Assembly: GCA_963576735.1 (NCBI GenBank)
Contig: OY755174.1
Coordinates: 5,642,001 to 5,706,000 of the forward strand
DNA: 64,000 bases
Direction of reading: 5' to 3'
Source of the DNA: Bedellia somnulentella
Lineage: Eukaryota > Arthropoda > Insecta > Lepidoptera > Bedelliidae
Under the pieces are notes generated by a model. That model did no database searches. It was given only the letters and a program-made list of their open reading frames with translations, and was not told where the DNA came from. Positions within the stretch are counted from its first letter, which is position 1. Every line of letters begins with the position of its first letter. The translations under genes and the position numbers were made by a program. Positions 21,909 to 36,900 of this stretch are shown here, in pieces.

Positions 21909-24900
21909 CTGTACATGCATTTATAACATAAGACACGAGTTTCATTAAATGACTTTTGCCTACAATTTTGTATTATTTACTTATTATTTTTTTACGGAAT
22001 TCAAATATTGCTGGGAAATGAGTTTTTTGGCTGTTGTAATAGGAACCTTAGCTATCTAATTTAATAGGGAAAGGAAAGGCAATATTACCGTAACCATTCA
22101 GGAAAATTATGTCTCGCCAGGATCATACAAAATGAAATGATTGAGAGAATCGATGGCGTGAATAAATGTATGTATGTGTGTAGTTACAAACTTTTGTTAC
22201 CAACCTGGTTTGAATAACAACAAAAATCGTACCACAATTTGACAATTAACAATTAGTTTACTTTCAAGTAATGTGAGTAGATTAGAGATAATAGACTAAT
22301 TAGTTAATATAATTATTCATTGCCCAATTCACAATACACAAAAGCCCTACTAGGTTCTTGTATTACAAGTACTACGAACATAAATTTACCCGCGGCTATG
22401 AATCCTAATAAGGGGTAGCCAGATCTTCAAGAATTTAAATTTCTCAGCCACTAAAAGGAGTAAAGTAAGATAAAATAAACCTGCATATACATGTTGTAAG
22501 CTAACAGTACAAGCAGTTATTATATTATTATGTAAGTAATTGGTCCTTTTTCATTTATCTCCATTGTGGTAGGCGGAGACCACCGATCGCCACTTTGTAC
22601 AACCCTGGCAAACCTATCTAGCCTCATTTGGCGTGAATAAATATATGTATGTATGTCTGGTTTCCTTAAATAAATAAATGGACAACGAAAGTTTAACGTT
22701 CTTTACTCAATCTCCACCTTAATTTCATATAGTGGATTAATTGGCCCTTTGTAGTAAGTACCTTGATTCGTGTTCCTAATTTAATGCTCAAAGCTAACTT
22801 AGAAGCTAAGTTATATCAGAGATAACTTTATATTAAAGCTATTTACTTAAGGAAAACCATGACGATAGGAACAAAAGCTTTGCATTAAAGCGTTGTAAGA
22901 AGTATTGTTTCTTTAACAGAAGGGAGATTTACTAAAGAGCTTACTGGCGGATTCTTCATGTTCATTTCTAAAAGTGTGAGCGAACCTGCTTATATGAAAC
23001 TTTTGCCTATAGAAATTGATATTGGAGGCTTAACTTTCGAGATACAAGAAAATTTTAATTGCAACTCATCGCATATGGAACTAATTCGATTTGATTTCGG
23101 GTATCAGAATACTTAAATTGCAAGATTATATGTGCAGATGTCTCTATGATGACGCAAATAGCTCGCTGCGAAGATAGACCAATATAAATGGCGGCACACG
23201 TTGGTTCGGTATATTTAATCTAGATGGCAAGAATCACATTAAATTAACAAATGCTGTAAACACACATGAGAGCTATGTAACTTTCGTTTTATTTGTTACA
23301 ATGTCTACCTCCTAATGTGCACTTACAATAATCAATAAAAGGTTGTTGTGATAAAGAATGTTTGCCTTTAGCCAATATTGGTAAATTAAATTGTGAAAAG
23401 GAAACACTACAGTAGATTGGTTAGATAAAAGTGTGTTGAACCTTGGTTTCCCATTGTACTGTAATTATATTATCATTCAGTACAATTCCAAATGGCTGAG
23501 TTGTACTTAATAATGTGACAGCGTTAGCCAAACGTGGGTACTCTGAACACCAGGTGACAATGCCACGTGATATTCAGAAGTATTAGTACCTCAGCCTTCA
23601 GCAAACATGTTGGTTGATCATGCATTAATCATGGGTTAATTTAAGTTCGAAATTAACTAAATGTTGATATAGTCAACTTGCGCCCTCTTATGGCAATGTC
23701 TTGCACTAAAATATCTGTGCGCATACAGCAGTAAGGAGTAGTTCCAAAAAAGACCGCTTAATAGCGCTGTTTAATTTATTGCAGAAAATTTTCCCTTACT
23801 ATCAAATCAAATCAAAATCTAACTTTAGTACTAATTGCTGTTACTTGAATTTCGATTAACTTTTGGAGCATGATTGGACACAATAAGGCTGTAAATCGAC
23901 CAGGAATTTTATAGGAAAATGTCTCGTACGAGAAAATGCAGTGATACCGTGAAAATGCACATCATTGTGCATTGCAAGGATATGTACGTCAGCTGCGGAA
24001 ATGCGCATTAATGTGCGAGGATGCGTTGCGAAGCTGTGAAGTGTGTTTCCGCAATATGTAGTACTTCTTGTTCTTAAATGATCTCTATTGTCTGCACGTC
24101 TGACTTTAGCAATCAGCATCTGTCGACTAAGTACAGCACACGGTATCATGGCTAACTTCGCAACACATCTCTCGCATACAATTATCGCCTGCATACATAC
24201 ATATACTCTCGGCATGCTGTCACTTGCTTGCTTTAGAATAAAATAAAAACAACTCTCGCTCAAAAATATAAGAAAGTAGCTTTCACCAAAGGGGCAGCAA
24301 TCGCAAATTATTCCTAGTGTTTTGTGGGATTCTCCTGTATTTTCTATGTTAAAATATTTTATATAGTAATAATTAAAATATTTTATATAGTAATAATAAT
24401 TTATATAGTTTTTTATTAAAACTTACTTGTATCCATCGTCCCACTCAAAGTTGTCCATAAGACTCCAAGCAAAATATCCCACTACATTGGATTTATCTTC
24501 GTGAATGGCATGCAGTAAAGCATTCAGGTAATGGCTATAGTACGAAACTCTGGTCAAATCTTCAAGACCATTGTAATCAGCGTATCCGTTCTCTGTCACT
24601 ATTATAGTAACATTATTATAAGTCTTGCTTATCCATCTTAGAAGTCGACGGAAGCCGAATGGAACAACCTGAAACAGAAATTATTTCCAATTTAAAACTC
24701 ACAAATTTAAAGTTATAACCCGGGATTCGAAACTGAGACATCTGTGCTGTAGGCTGAACCTCCTGCCGCTAGACCACGGAGTAAATCTCATTATGTACTA
24801 ATCCCTGTTATTTGTCTAGCTGTTGTAATTTATCTGGTTCTGTAGTTTAATCGTGACTGTGTAACACACAATCAAATGGAATAGAAGCATTTTCATAAAA

Positions 24901-27900
24901 AAATACAAAATAGTTGGGACGTCTTAACGATCGTTTCTTTTATTCTAATATCAAGTTTAAAAACAAACCTTCAACCACGTAGCAGACGACTTCGATGGCC
25001 ATCTAGGATCCTGGACCCTGACTATTCCCACGTCGTTTTCATGTGAGGGTATAGCACCGACTTCTCCTTGAGCCATCGTCAACAAATATGTAGTGTAATG
25101 ATTCAGGCCAAAGAAGTCAGCGGTTCCTCGAATGTAGTTCACTTCTTCAGGCGAGAACTTAGGAAGACGAGATTTACTGTAGTTCTGCGCTCGGCTCTTT
25201 TGGTCGACCAAACGAATTAAATCCGCAGGGTAGTTGCCTTCAGCTGAGTAGACAGGATGCGCGTACCAACCAAGCTACAAATTTGAATAAAAAGAAATGA
25301 AAAACAGTTGTCATTTATTGTTCTTGGTGATTTGCAATTATTTAGGGGTATTCCAATGCTTTCTGGAAAAAAAGAGATGGTGAAGAGGAAATATTATACG
25401 GGGTGATTTAAGTTTTTATTAGACTTACAATAAGTTAAGATACCAATAATATTTGCTTTGACGTAAGTTTTGTTAAATATATTAGTGAACAATTTATAGA
25501 AAAGTAAGGAGACCAGAGTGATTGAAAATCCACTCTGTTTTTTTTAAACACACTACATTGACTATCACACACACATCTTTGACTATAAAATAGTAATTCT
25601 ATGCATACGTGTCTAATACATAGTTAGGTGCATAATGCATCATCCATCGAGGTAAATGTATTAATACCTATATACATTGCCATAAGAATTGCTTCTATAT
25701 ATAAATTATGAGTGTGCAATATTATGCCATACTACGTTCACACAATTTTCTTTAAAAAGTTTTCTTCGACTTATCTTGTTTTCCCGTCGTCATTCTTCCA
25801 CTACATTTTGTTTTACTATTTTTATGTATTTTTTATGACAATACTTTTATTAGATTGCTTTATTGTTGTATGATAAGTTTACTGTAAATATAAGTCATAA
25901 TAGTTATTTTTTCTTACAGTGTTGGCCACCAATAAATACTACATGTTTACACTAAATACAAAGTAACGTGTAAGGTTATTTACGTTTACCTTTTCTTCAT
26001 ACATAAACACATAGGCTTCCGACTAAAAATCCGCAAAAAGGGTACATAGAGCTTCAGAAGTGGTGATTACTCAGCCACTTTTGGAAGTTCATACATTCAT
26101 ACATATACTCACGCCATTAGTTCCCATTGGTGTAGGCAGAGACTATCGATCGCCACCTTGTGCGTTTGGAAGTTTAGTAGGAAAAATATTTGTGTGACAA
26201 TGTTTAGGGGAGACCTATGGGCCCGGCCACATGACCACGGTGTGGGGCGTCGTAAACGTGAAACGGTGCGGCGCCGGCGACGGAGCGAAGCACATTGCTG
26301 CGCAGATTCTTTTTAATAATTTGAGTTTTTACATACTATAAGGGTTCTTGGTGATAGGTCTTCAACCATTTCACCCAAAAACATGTTTAAAAGCCCCATT
26401 TATAAAAGTATAATTAAAAGACGGTTTGAAGACCGGATAAAAACGTTCTTACAAAGGCGGGGTCCGAATTTTGGGGAATAGAACAGCATGCATTATGAAA
26501 AGAATAAAAAATGTGATAGAAGCAAGGGCGATTTTTCGGGATCATGCAAAGTGGTGATCGATAGTCTGTGCCAACCCTAATTGGTGTAATGGTCGTGAAA
26601 ATTCGTAAGTATTTATAACAGCTTAAAATATATGTATATAATAACATTCAGTTTAGACCTAATTATATTTCAGTAAATTATTTGTAATAAGTAACTAAAT
26701 GCTTTTAAAAACCGTCCATACTCGAAGGAAGGTTACTGATTAATGCATACAATTAACCATGTGTTAACCACTAACTGATTAAAACCGACACTTAGGCATA
26801 CTTAACACACCACAGCAAATAAACATATCTTTAAAAAAAATATTTAAAATACAATCTTAATTTTTGAGTAAACACCTAAAATAATTAGCAACACTAAAAG
26901 TAGGTAATTTACAATAGCTTTATGAAATTCACGCAAATGCAATTAGATAAGTAAATTGTTCAGTATTTTTGCAGCCAAGGCAGCTATTATCTTTCTTTAT
27001 GGCTGTTGCATTTAACTGGCATGACATAATTGCAGGTAAATCCAAAGTAAATACATGTTATTCTTAGTTATCATTTATTAGTGTCACTAACAAAGGAGTA
27101 TAAAATCAAAATTGTAAATAAAGTAAACAGAATGCTTCAATTGCAATTACGGCCGGCAACCACTTCATGCTGATAAATTTCAATTGCAAAATTCTTTCAT
27201 TCATGACCTAGATTGTAAGTTTGCAAGATAACTTGATAATGTCATGCTGAAACCTAATTTGTTTGAATGATACGAGTACCACTTGACACTGAGAAAGAAA
27301 TGGAAACTTATCCACGTATTCCATGTAATAGCTAAAAGTATTTCGTGTACATATAAATATGCATATTACCAACTTTTTACCAATTAAAACTAAAGAATAT
27401 GATCCCAAAAATGGGCAGCTAGAGTTACGAAATCAAAAATTCATTAGATGAGAAAAATGCTAATCGAATAAAAAGATCTTAGTCACCTCATAGCATACCC
27501 GTTATAAAATTAAATAATGCTATATAGCATACTTAGTCCTAATGATCTGTACCTATATAAAAACATTGTATTTGTATGCAATAAAGTGTTTAATAAAAAT
27601 ATATTTAAGCCCACAGGGCATTATAGATTAAGATCATATTTCCGCACCGGCATTATTATTGAAGGGTCGTAGGTCGTAGCCTTTCTCCGGGAGTCTAAAT
27701 TATATTTAAAAAATATTTAATAAAAATTAAATTTGGTACTTTAAAATGTTCTGCTTACATGTGTTTGTAGGTACAACTCGGCAGCAGCTCTGTCTTCCGG
27801 AGTATTTGTCTTTGGTTCTGCCCAATTGGAGTCCAGAGCTAATCCCATCTGACCTGAAATTTTAAAACAGCAAATTATAATCTAAACTAACTTCAATTAA

Positions 27901-30900
27901 CAGTTCTTATATCCGATTTTCTTCTTACCTCCGTGCATCGGTCGATACTTCTGGTCAAACATATGGTATACACTTGCGTGAGCTTTCAACAAATTATGGG
28001 TACATAAATATTCGGCTATTCCGGTCCTATTTAATGCTGGTGCTCTGTAAGTTCCTCCGTAACCTTCCAAACATGTCTGCATGGGTTCGTTAAATGTAAC
28101 CCAATATTTTACTTTGTCTGCAAAGTTGTCTAATACTACTTTGGCATAGTCTGTATACCAGTCTATCACATGAGCATTGGTCCAACCGCCGATATCTTGG
28201 AGTTTTTGAGGTAAATCCCAATGGTATATGGTCACCATAGCAGAAACATTATTTTTCGCGAGCTCGTCAATGAGGTTTCTATAGTAAGCTATTCCAAGAG
28301 GGTTGATTTCGTTTGCAAAACCGTTGGGAAGAATTCTAGGCCAAGCTATAGAGAATCGGTATATGTCCACACCCAGCTCGCGGACCATCTCTGCATCTCT
28401 TTTGTATAAGTGGTAAGAATCAGCTGCTACATCTGCGTTAGTTCCATCTTTGACGAACTCTGGATGATTGTGGATCATGTGATCCCATATGCTCTCTGAC
28501 CTCCCTGAAAATCACAAATTAATTTAGATAATAGGGAATCACTCTATGTTTATTTTTTAAAAGAATGACAATCATTGCTTCTCAATGATAAAGCTTTGAG
28601 GCAAGTTCCTTCGCCTCTATTTCGCCTCCTTCGCAGAATTATCCACGACCATGATACCCATGCCCATGTGTCAAGACAATTTAAATTGTAAAATTTCCCA
28701 AAATAAATTATAGTTGTAGAAAATGTTCATTTTACTCTCTGTCAGTCGAAACTTATTTAGCACATAAAGTTATCGTGAGTCATCACATCAAGTAGAGTCA
28801 AGTAAGTCAGAAAGTAGTGTGTCTTTAGCCAAAATATGAGACTTTCTGTTAAACATTTCTATTTTAGCTAATATCTTTCGCCGTTTTAGTACGAATACAC
28901 TGTCACATCACTAACTACAACTATACATATGGGTTTCCTCACGATGATTTCCCTCACCGTTAACAGCCATGATAAATTAACCACACATATGACTTTAGAA
29001 AAGGAAAATTCGTGTAGGCCCAACCCGGGATTTGAACCCTCATAGTCTGTTGTTATTTGATACACAATATCTTAACCGTATCAGAAGAGATTATAAAAGA
29101 AAGCAACATGTGTAATTATTAATAAGAGTCCACCAACTCAAATTGGTTTAGGTGCCTTAAACTCCTTAAATATTAAAAACTGATATGACACAATAGTAAG
29201 TAAAAGGATACAGAATTAGTAATCCTTGGGCCACCTTCATTTTAAAAACAGTTGTGATCATATTACTCACTGTTATTATCATTATAATATTATACAATCG
29301 GCTATACATTTTCTTCAAAAGACATACCATCAATATTCCACGCTCCTTCTATTTGGCCAGCTGCTGTTGACACGCCAAAGACAAAACCTTTTGGAAATGT
29401 GTAATTTGTATTTTGCCCACCAGACACATCCACAGCGGAGGCATATCTGAAAAAACCATGAAAACATAGGGTTAAAAGTTAGTAACAACTTCTGAACTAT
29501 TCTACTATAGATCTAGATAGCCCTAAAGCGATATAATATTGACTATAAACACGAAAATTTAACAAATAACTTGAGGACGTCCGTGGTCGAATGGATAGGT
29601 GATTAGCTTCTCCATCCGGCGATTGCGTGTTCAATCCCAGCTGAGAGCAACATTTATGGGTTGAGCATTAATGGTTGTTTCTTAGTCTTGGATGTTGTTT
29701 ATATGTGAATTATATAATATTAAATAAATCGTTGAGTTAGTATCCCATAATACAAGTCTTACTTAGTTTGGGGCTAACTTGATATGTGTATACTATGTCC
29801 ATTTATATTTATTTATTAAAAAAATAAAGAATTGAATTAAAAAAGAAGATTAATATGTATTCAAATAATGTTTTTGCTGTACATCCCTTAGCAGACGTAC
29901 TTATTGCAAAAATGCTTAATATACACTTAATATCTGGAATCTATAATAAGATTTTGAATAAAATATGCCTTATCCGAATATTATCGAAAAAAATATTAAT
30001 CAATATAAAATTAAGTTGTAGAGCATTTAAGCAATAAGATTTTGAGAAGTTTTACTTTAAATTCAAGTTCAACAACATTTTTAAATCCCTTTATATCATA
30101 AACCTTAGAGAAATTTAATCTATCTAGTAATTAATACAAGATATTTAGAGCAAAATCTCTCCCAATTGCATCGAAAAATTAGAAGTATCATCGAGCTATC
30201 TTAATTATCTTATAGCGTTTATCCTACGCATAAAAATCATTTGACGTGTTTTCCTGTTTCTTTAGGCAATCATAATTAATATAAGTCAACGAAAGACACA
30301 TCATAATTAATCAAACAAAATACTAAAAACATAAAACTTCTTACGATAACTTTACAACCAACAACATATCAATAACCTTAAACACTGCATAAAAGGTCAA
30401 CTCGTTTTCCTTTAGTGAACTAAAAACCCTTCAAACTAGTACGTTATTGGAATAAAAGAACAAGTTTTGAATATCATGTGACTGATAAAGTAAATTATGT
30501 CAAGTCTCAAGGAAGAGGAAGTATAAAGACAAATTTGACTTGAAATGTAACCAATTTTGCACAAATATTTTATAGGTCCATTACAGAAAGTTTCGGTTCT
30601 TTAAAAGTTAATGCTTTGTTACGAATATTGTTTTCGTTGCGGAATCGTATCAACTTTTGGAAGTTAAGAGGGAAAAGCTTTACGAAGTAAAAGGTAACGG
30701 ATTTTGATGCCTAAACGATTTACTTTAAAATGCCCCAAGCCCTTAGTTTTCCAGTAGCCTCGTAAGATGTCAACTGGAAAACATTGGGAAGTTCATCGAA
30801 AACTTGTTACTACACGCTAAATTTTGCGCTTATATTTAAAGTTTATTATGAAATCATTAAAGGTATCCACGGAGTGATCGCTCGCTTTTAGTGATAGTAC

Positions 30901-33900
30901 CGACAATTGTACTCCTTTGAAAAACTTTATTAATATTTGTAGACACCATTTTCATGTCGTGATAGATATAGATATCATCAAAACAACTTCGAGTGCTTGA
31001 TTTTTTTTCATTGTTAGCAATGTATAACCATTTCCGTCATTAATACAGACAATCTTAATATTTCCGTAGATAATATAAAAAATAAAATATTTTTGGCAGG
31101 GCCGCAGCCGAAAATATAAGGTATTGGCAAAATCAGTATTCGTTGTAATATAAGGGTTGCAACGAATACTGAGTTTAGTGCGTTAGTATTAAAGTTGTAC
31201 TACGTTAGTATTAAATGAGATGGGATAAGTACATACAAGGCTATAAATCCCTAGATAGCCAGCTTCGGAATCAGAAATGCCACAGCCACTTTTAAGATTG
31301 TAAAACAAAGGGTTTTAGTGATGGGTCTCCAACCGCATCCACCAAAAATCACCTAAAAGCCCCAACCCTTAGCCGCCGTTTACGAACACCCATTAGAAGA
31401 AATTTGGTAGTTTTATTCTAATTCAACACTACACAGCTACTTTCAAAATATATATAACAGGAAATCATATTGCAAATAACTTTTAAAAAAAATAATTACG
31501 AAACTCGCACTGATAACGAAAGAGTATGAAAGTTTGCAAACTTTTAGTTTATTTATATAGGAGTGCAGACGGCATTTTCTTGAACTAATTTATGCAAATT
31601 AAGCACAATAAATTTATGAAAAATGCATTATACGCTCTACTATGCATTTGACTTACACCCACACACAAGCATAATATTTTTTATTAATTGTTTATATTTC
31701 CTCAACGCTTTAGTCAATTAAAAATGAATAGTTTGATATTCTAATTATTTAAAGGCTGCTTTTTTACAAGTATCATGATGTAACCCGCCTTATTAGAACT
31801 AATCTAGCAGAGAACAATTGAGTTGAACAGCAGAGGTATACCAAGGTTGCCAGGACTATTTACTAGGACTACAGGATTAAAAGAAAAATCTCAGCACCTA
31901 TTAATCATCACATGATTTTATATCCTATTGAATTACAACATTCCTTAGTATTAAAAAAAGTCGATCATAATGATGATTTCTTAAAAAAATAGATAAAGTT
32001 ATATTGAGTTTAATGGTGTGTAAACGTACAGATGCACTGAGAGATTTGCCTAACATTATTAGGTGAGGTCTTCTTAAATTAATAAAAACAGCTACTATTT
32101 GGTGAAAAACCCATTTTGGTAAACATCGTAAATCCGAGAAATGTACTTGCATTTTGGCTTCAAACCCAAAGAAGAGTAGACAGCTTCGTAAACGATATTT
32201 TTTTAAAGATAAGACGCATACAAATATAATATAAAATATTTCAAATAACAAGTCTACTCGTACAACATATATTAGAGGAAACAGAAGATAGTAATATTCT
32301 AACCAATCTAACACAAAACAACTTTATAATAAACGCACGGTTAACAAACGCTCGCGTTTTATTCCTGTCTCGCCATAAATCGCGCCTCTTCCGAACCAGT
32401 CTAGTATAGCGCAGAACAGCTGAGTTACCAAGTGTCGCAAGGTCGTCAGGACACGGCCGAACATTGAACTAGAATGGCACGGCGATTGTCAATCATCACA
32501 ATGTACCTGCTATATGCATTATGTTGTATTGCTCGGTCTATTCATTTGTATGCAAGAGCGTCGTCATGGTGGCATTTGGCACCGTATGCTTCATGACCTT
32601 TCAGGGTTATGAGGAAATTGTGCATTAAATTTATATATATAATTGAGCGTTAAAAATGGCTGGGGTTTGGTGGTTTAAGATTTATTTAATGCACAAAATA
32701 AAGACACATAACAACATTAAAGAAAATAAAATATGATTCCATTGCTGTTACAATTACTTGTTTTTACAAAGGATGCGAGATTTTAAAAAAGACAGGAAAT
32801 ATATGTAACACATTTTTATATATGAATATAACCACGCTGTTGGTACCCTTTGGGGTAGGCAGAGACTATCGATCGTCAGATTGTACGATCCTGGCAAACC
32901 TCTAGAGCTTCGTTTACATTCATCAATCACTTTATTTTTCGCACTTCGGACGCCTAAATTTTTAAGCACATTATCTATTTAATCCAAATGTGACCTTCGT
33001 GGTCGCCTTCTATTAACATCACTTTCCACATCGGCTCATTAAATCTCTTTCGAAAATTTATAATCATTAATCCTCTATATATGCCCAAACCATCCTAACT
33101 TATCTATTTCTATATTTTTTTACAATATCATCTTTCACACGATCATATAACGTACACTAAAAAAAACTGAGGGACCTTATCTCTACTGCATTCTCTCTGC
33201 TCTCATGCTTCTTCTGGCACACCCAAATTCGCTGCGTTACATAAGGCGTAGGAACTAAAACAGCATCGTGTACTGCCAGCCTTTTCGGACACCGACTGAC
33301 TAGACATTAGACTGTTAAGTGCTCCATTAATCGAATTACCCTTTTTCCTCTTCTCTCGATATATTCATCACATTTACCGTACCTAGTAAACAACCTTGCC
33401 AGATATACAAACTTTTTCACTTGTTCCACTTTCCTACCATTAATCTTAATCGCGTGTTCGGTCATATTCTCATCTCTCTCAAAAACAATGATTCTGGTTT
33501 TTTTCACATTCACCCTCATTCCCTTTTTTCAAATGACGCACATGCAATACTTATCGTCTCTTGCAACTCTTTAACCGATGATACAAGGAATACTTGATTA
33601 TTAGTATATATGAGGTATTTGATGACGAATCCACCCATTCTCAGTCCATAATCTCTTTCACGCAACTCTATCAGACTGTCATCCATGAACAAATTGAAGA
33701 GCCACGGAAGAGCTACACATCCCTGTCGGACACCCCTAGAGATACCGAAACAGTCCAAATATTATATATTATTTCTAATCAAACTTTACATTGGGTGGAA
33801 AATGTAAAGGGTGTCTTTACAAATAAAAACCATTTTTGAGTTTGTAATTATGGGTTTGCATTGTTATCATTTAGTGCTTAAAATCGTCAAAGTGTAACAC

Positions 33901-36900
33901 GTATTTTGTGAATATGTTTATTTTCTTCAATCATCCAAATCACCTAATTAAGACAATAGTTTAGACAAACATCCAATGATGCAATGGCACTTATTTCAAT
34001 AATGCATATATTTTTCAGTAGTGCTCTTCAAACACTCTGAGATTTCGCAAAAAACTGAGTCTAAATATTTTATTTGTAAAGTTTGTGCAGTCTAACGATG
34101 TTTTGCTTTGGTTAGAAGTGGGAGGACAATCCTAAATGAACGTTATGAATAAACGTCTGCAAAAATATAAAGGTGTAATCAGTATATATGTTATAGCCAA
34201 AGTAATAACATAACATAACATAAACGTTCACGCCGAATATCCCCGAAGGGGTCGGCAGAGGTACTAATACTTCTGAACATCACGTGACTTTGTAATAAAA
34301 AGTACATAAAACTGTACATTGAAGAAAAAAAAAACTGTGGAATATGTTTCATTTTCGATACTGGAGCCAAAATTGCGTTTTTTGAAAAAAATGTCTGCAT
34401 GTCTGTCATTACCATTTACCATTGTCGGACTTTTAGGTACATGAAGGGTTGAAAACGTTAACTTTCATCTTTTTTGAAGAATATGTTGGAACATTTATGA
34501 AAGTGACTTAAAATGACAAAAATATGGAAATAATTTCTACAGATGCTTGCTATGTTAATACGAGCAAATATTATTTCACTCATTTTATTACAAAGGCTTT
34601 AAATCCGTCGGCCTTGCCAAATTTTGCCATTATACTGTTTCAAAGAACAAAGTTCCCATTATGCATTTATTTGTCATGGTAATTATTGTGTTCAAAGGAT
34701 TTAATAGAAGTGGACATCTGAGTATAACATTCATATTTTAAGAATCTGAGTTCAATTCAGTAAGTGTTCTGAAGCTTCGCTAAAATATAACTTGGTCCAG
34801 GTTAGCCAGAGGCTATAAATAAAACTTATCCAGCTTATCCTTGCTCTTCGTTATCTATACATGTATATATAAAAGGCAAAACTGACTGACTGACTGACTT
34901 AGAATCAATGCACAGAGAAAAATATTGTATTGGTTCCTTTTTAACCGACTTCAAAAAAAGGAGTGTTCTCAATTCGACCGTATTTTTTTTTATTTTTTTT
35001 TATGTTTGTACACCGATTACTTCGACATTTATGAACCGATTTTTTTTTTAGTTGTAAAGAAGATACTCCCGGATATCAGAGTCTGACGATGGGATCCTGG
35101 AGAAATCGAGGGGGACCTTCAAATTTTATAGGCACATGTACCGCGTTTTACATATTTTCAGAAGTTATAATGGCAATTGCTCCTGGAAATCATAATATTA
35201 TGCTGTTGAGCTGATGATGGAAGTTGTAGGTCCTCAATCACTAGGAGTAAGGAAATAGTTCTTTCAACATTCAATTTATATTTTATGGTTCATTAACCAT
35301 TTCTTTTGTTATGTTATTATTACCGAGAAAGCACCATTAGACCAGGATCTGATGATGGAATCCTAGGAAATTGAGGAGACTGTCGAAGCTCACAATCATG
35401 TGACAGTGTATTTGTTCAAAACGCCGATAGGCCTGCCCTGTATCACGTGAGAACACTGTCCAAGCAAATCGTGGGTACTCTGAACAACGGGTGATAATGT
35501 CACGTGATGTTCAGAAGTATTAGTACCTCTGCTAACCGCTTCGGGGATATTCGGCGTGAACGTTTGAGTCTTTTTTGAGTCAAGGCGTAGAATTGTAGAC
35601 CATCGCCTTTCGAGGGATTTCATGAACAATGTAAAGTTACATATGGTTGAGCCTATTTAATACTGTGCGGTATGCCAAAATCTTCAATTAGTATAATAAT
35701 AGAAACCGTCGCTTCCTCATCTGAGAGGCATCTTTGTCAGGTCTACCCATCTCTAAAACTCGTAAAATAAAATATTTTTTAACAAAAATAAAACCTACAT
35801 CATAGTTGAAAAATCAACCGAAAATAAACAATCAAGTACTAAAAAGTAAAAAATAAGTTTTTTTTATGAAATATGAGTACTGAGTTTAATACCTTAGGAA
35901 TTTCTTTATTCCACACACGTCAGTTCAACCTAACAAAATCTTAAAATTCTCTTAAATAAATTTTTTAATCGGTGCCAGTCAAACAAAACTAAATTCACCC
36001 TACTATCTATCTCTGATTATTACAATCTAAACAATAGATATCTATCGCCTACCATACCATGAAGGTATCCTACATGAAATGCGAAATACACACTTATTAT
36101 CAATTATCACGAATGCTGGCACCGATTCACAAATTAATTTAAGAGAATTTTAAGATTTTTAAGATTAAGGTTGAACTGACGCGTGTGGAATAAAGAAATT
36201 CCTAAGGTGTAAATCACAGTAATCATATTTAATTAAAAAACTTATTTTTAACTTTTTAGTACTTGATTGTTTATTTTCGGTTGATTTTTCAACTATAAAG
36301 TCGGTTTTCTTATTGTTAAAAAATATTTTTTTATGTAAGTGAGCACTATTAAAGAGAATTCTTCTCTAATGGGATCTAGGGGTGTGAACTTTATATGCAC
36401 CTTTTTTAATTGAAAAATTAGAAGTATGAAAATCAATGTATAAGTTTTTGATATCGTATTCCAAATAATTTGTGCAGGGAAAAGTAACAAATTTTTCCCC
36501 TAAAGGGATTTAATAGGGGGGTAAAGTTAGTATGATTTTTTCCATTTCTATACCTAGAAATTTTAAATTTGGTATAAGGATTTAATTTATGATCACTTAA
36601 AACAATTCTTAAAATTCAATCCAATTATAAACGTTCATAAACGTTCACGGCGTTTATCCCCGAAGGGTTTGGCAGAGGTACCAATACTTCTGAACTCACA
36701 TGGCATCTAGTCTCCAGAGAAGGTACCCACGTTTTGCTTAGACAGTGTACTAGGGTATCCCTAATAGGGTAACAAAAAACGTATCTTAATTCGAACTGCT
36801 AGATGTACGATTTAAATGGTACTCATACGATTATTTCTCTTATTCATACAAATAATATACGACTTTATTATACTAAGTCAACAAGGTTTCATGAAGCAAA

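Larger units (their letters stand above)
25275..27758 (-). other. GH1 gene 1 intron 4
   Basis: AT-rich; holds the split family A copy, RTE fragments and a GC-rich block at 26220-26310. Otherwise nothing recognised. Confidence 0.65.
34939..36324 (-). mobile_element. Composite foldback-bearing element, copy 2 (inverted relative to copy 1)
   Basis: Same order of parts as 6938-8400 but reversed: TTAACCGACTTC end at 34941, two direct repeats, SINE B fragment at 35393-35565, and foldback arms 35774-35978 and 36116-36324. It lies in intron 1 of GH1 gene 1. Its foldback arms differ from each other noticeably more than those of copy 1. Confidence 0.75.

Noticed and set aside
23856..24263. 135-codon minus-strand open frame in a GH1 intron
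   Set aside because: No recognisable domain; it overlaps an inverted repeat and lies inside an intron of the same strand. The open frame is better explained by the GC-richer block.
31925..32314. 129-codon minus-strand open frame
   Set aside because: AT-rich, mostly hydrophobic residues, no motif, no splice context. Probably chance.
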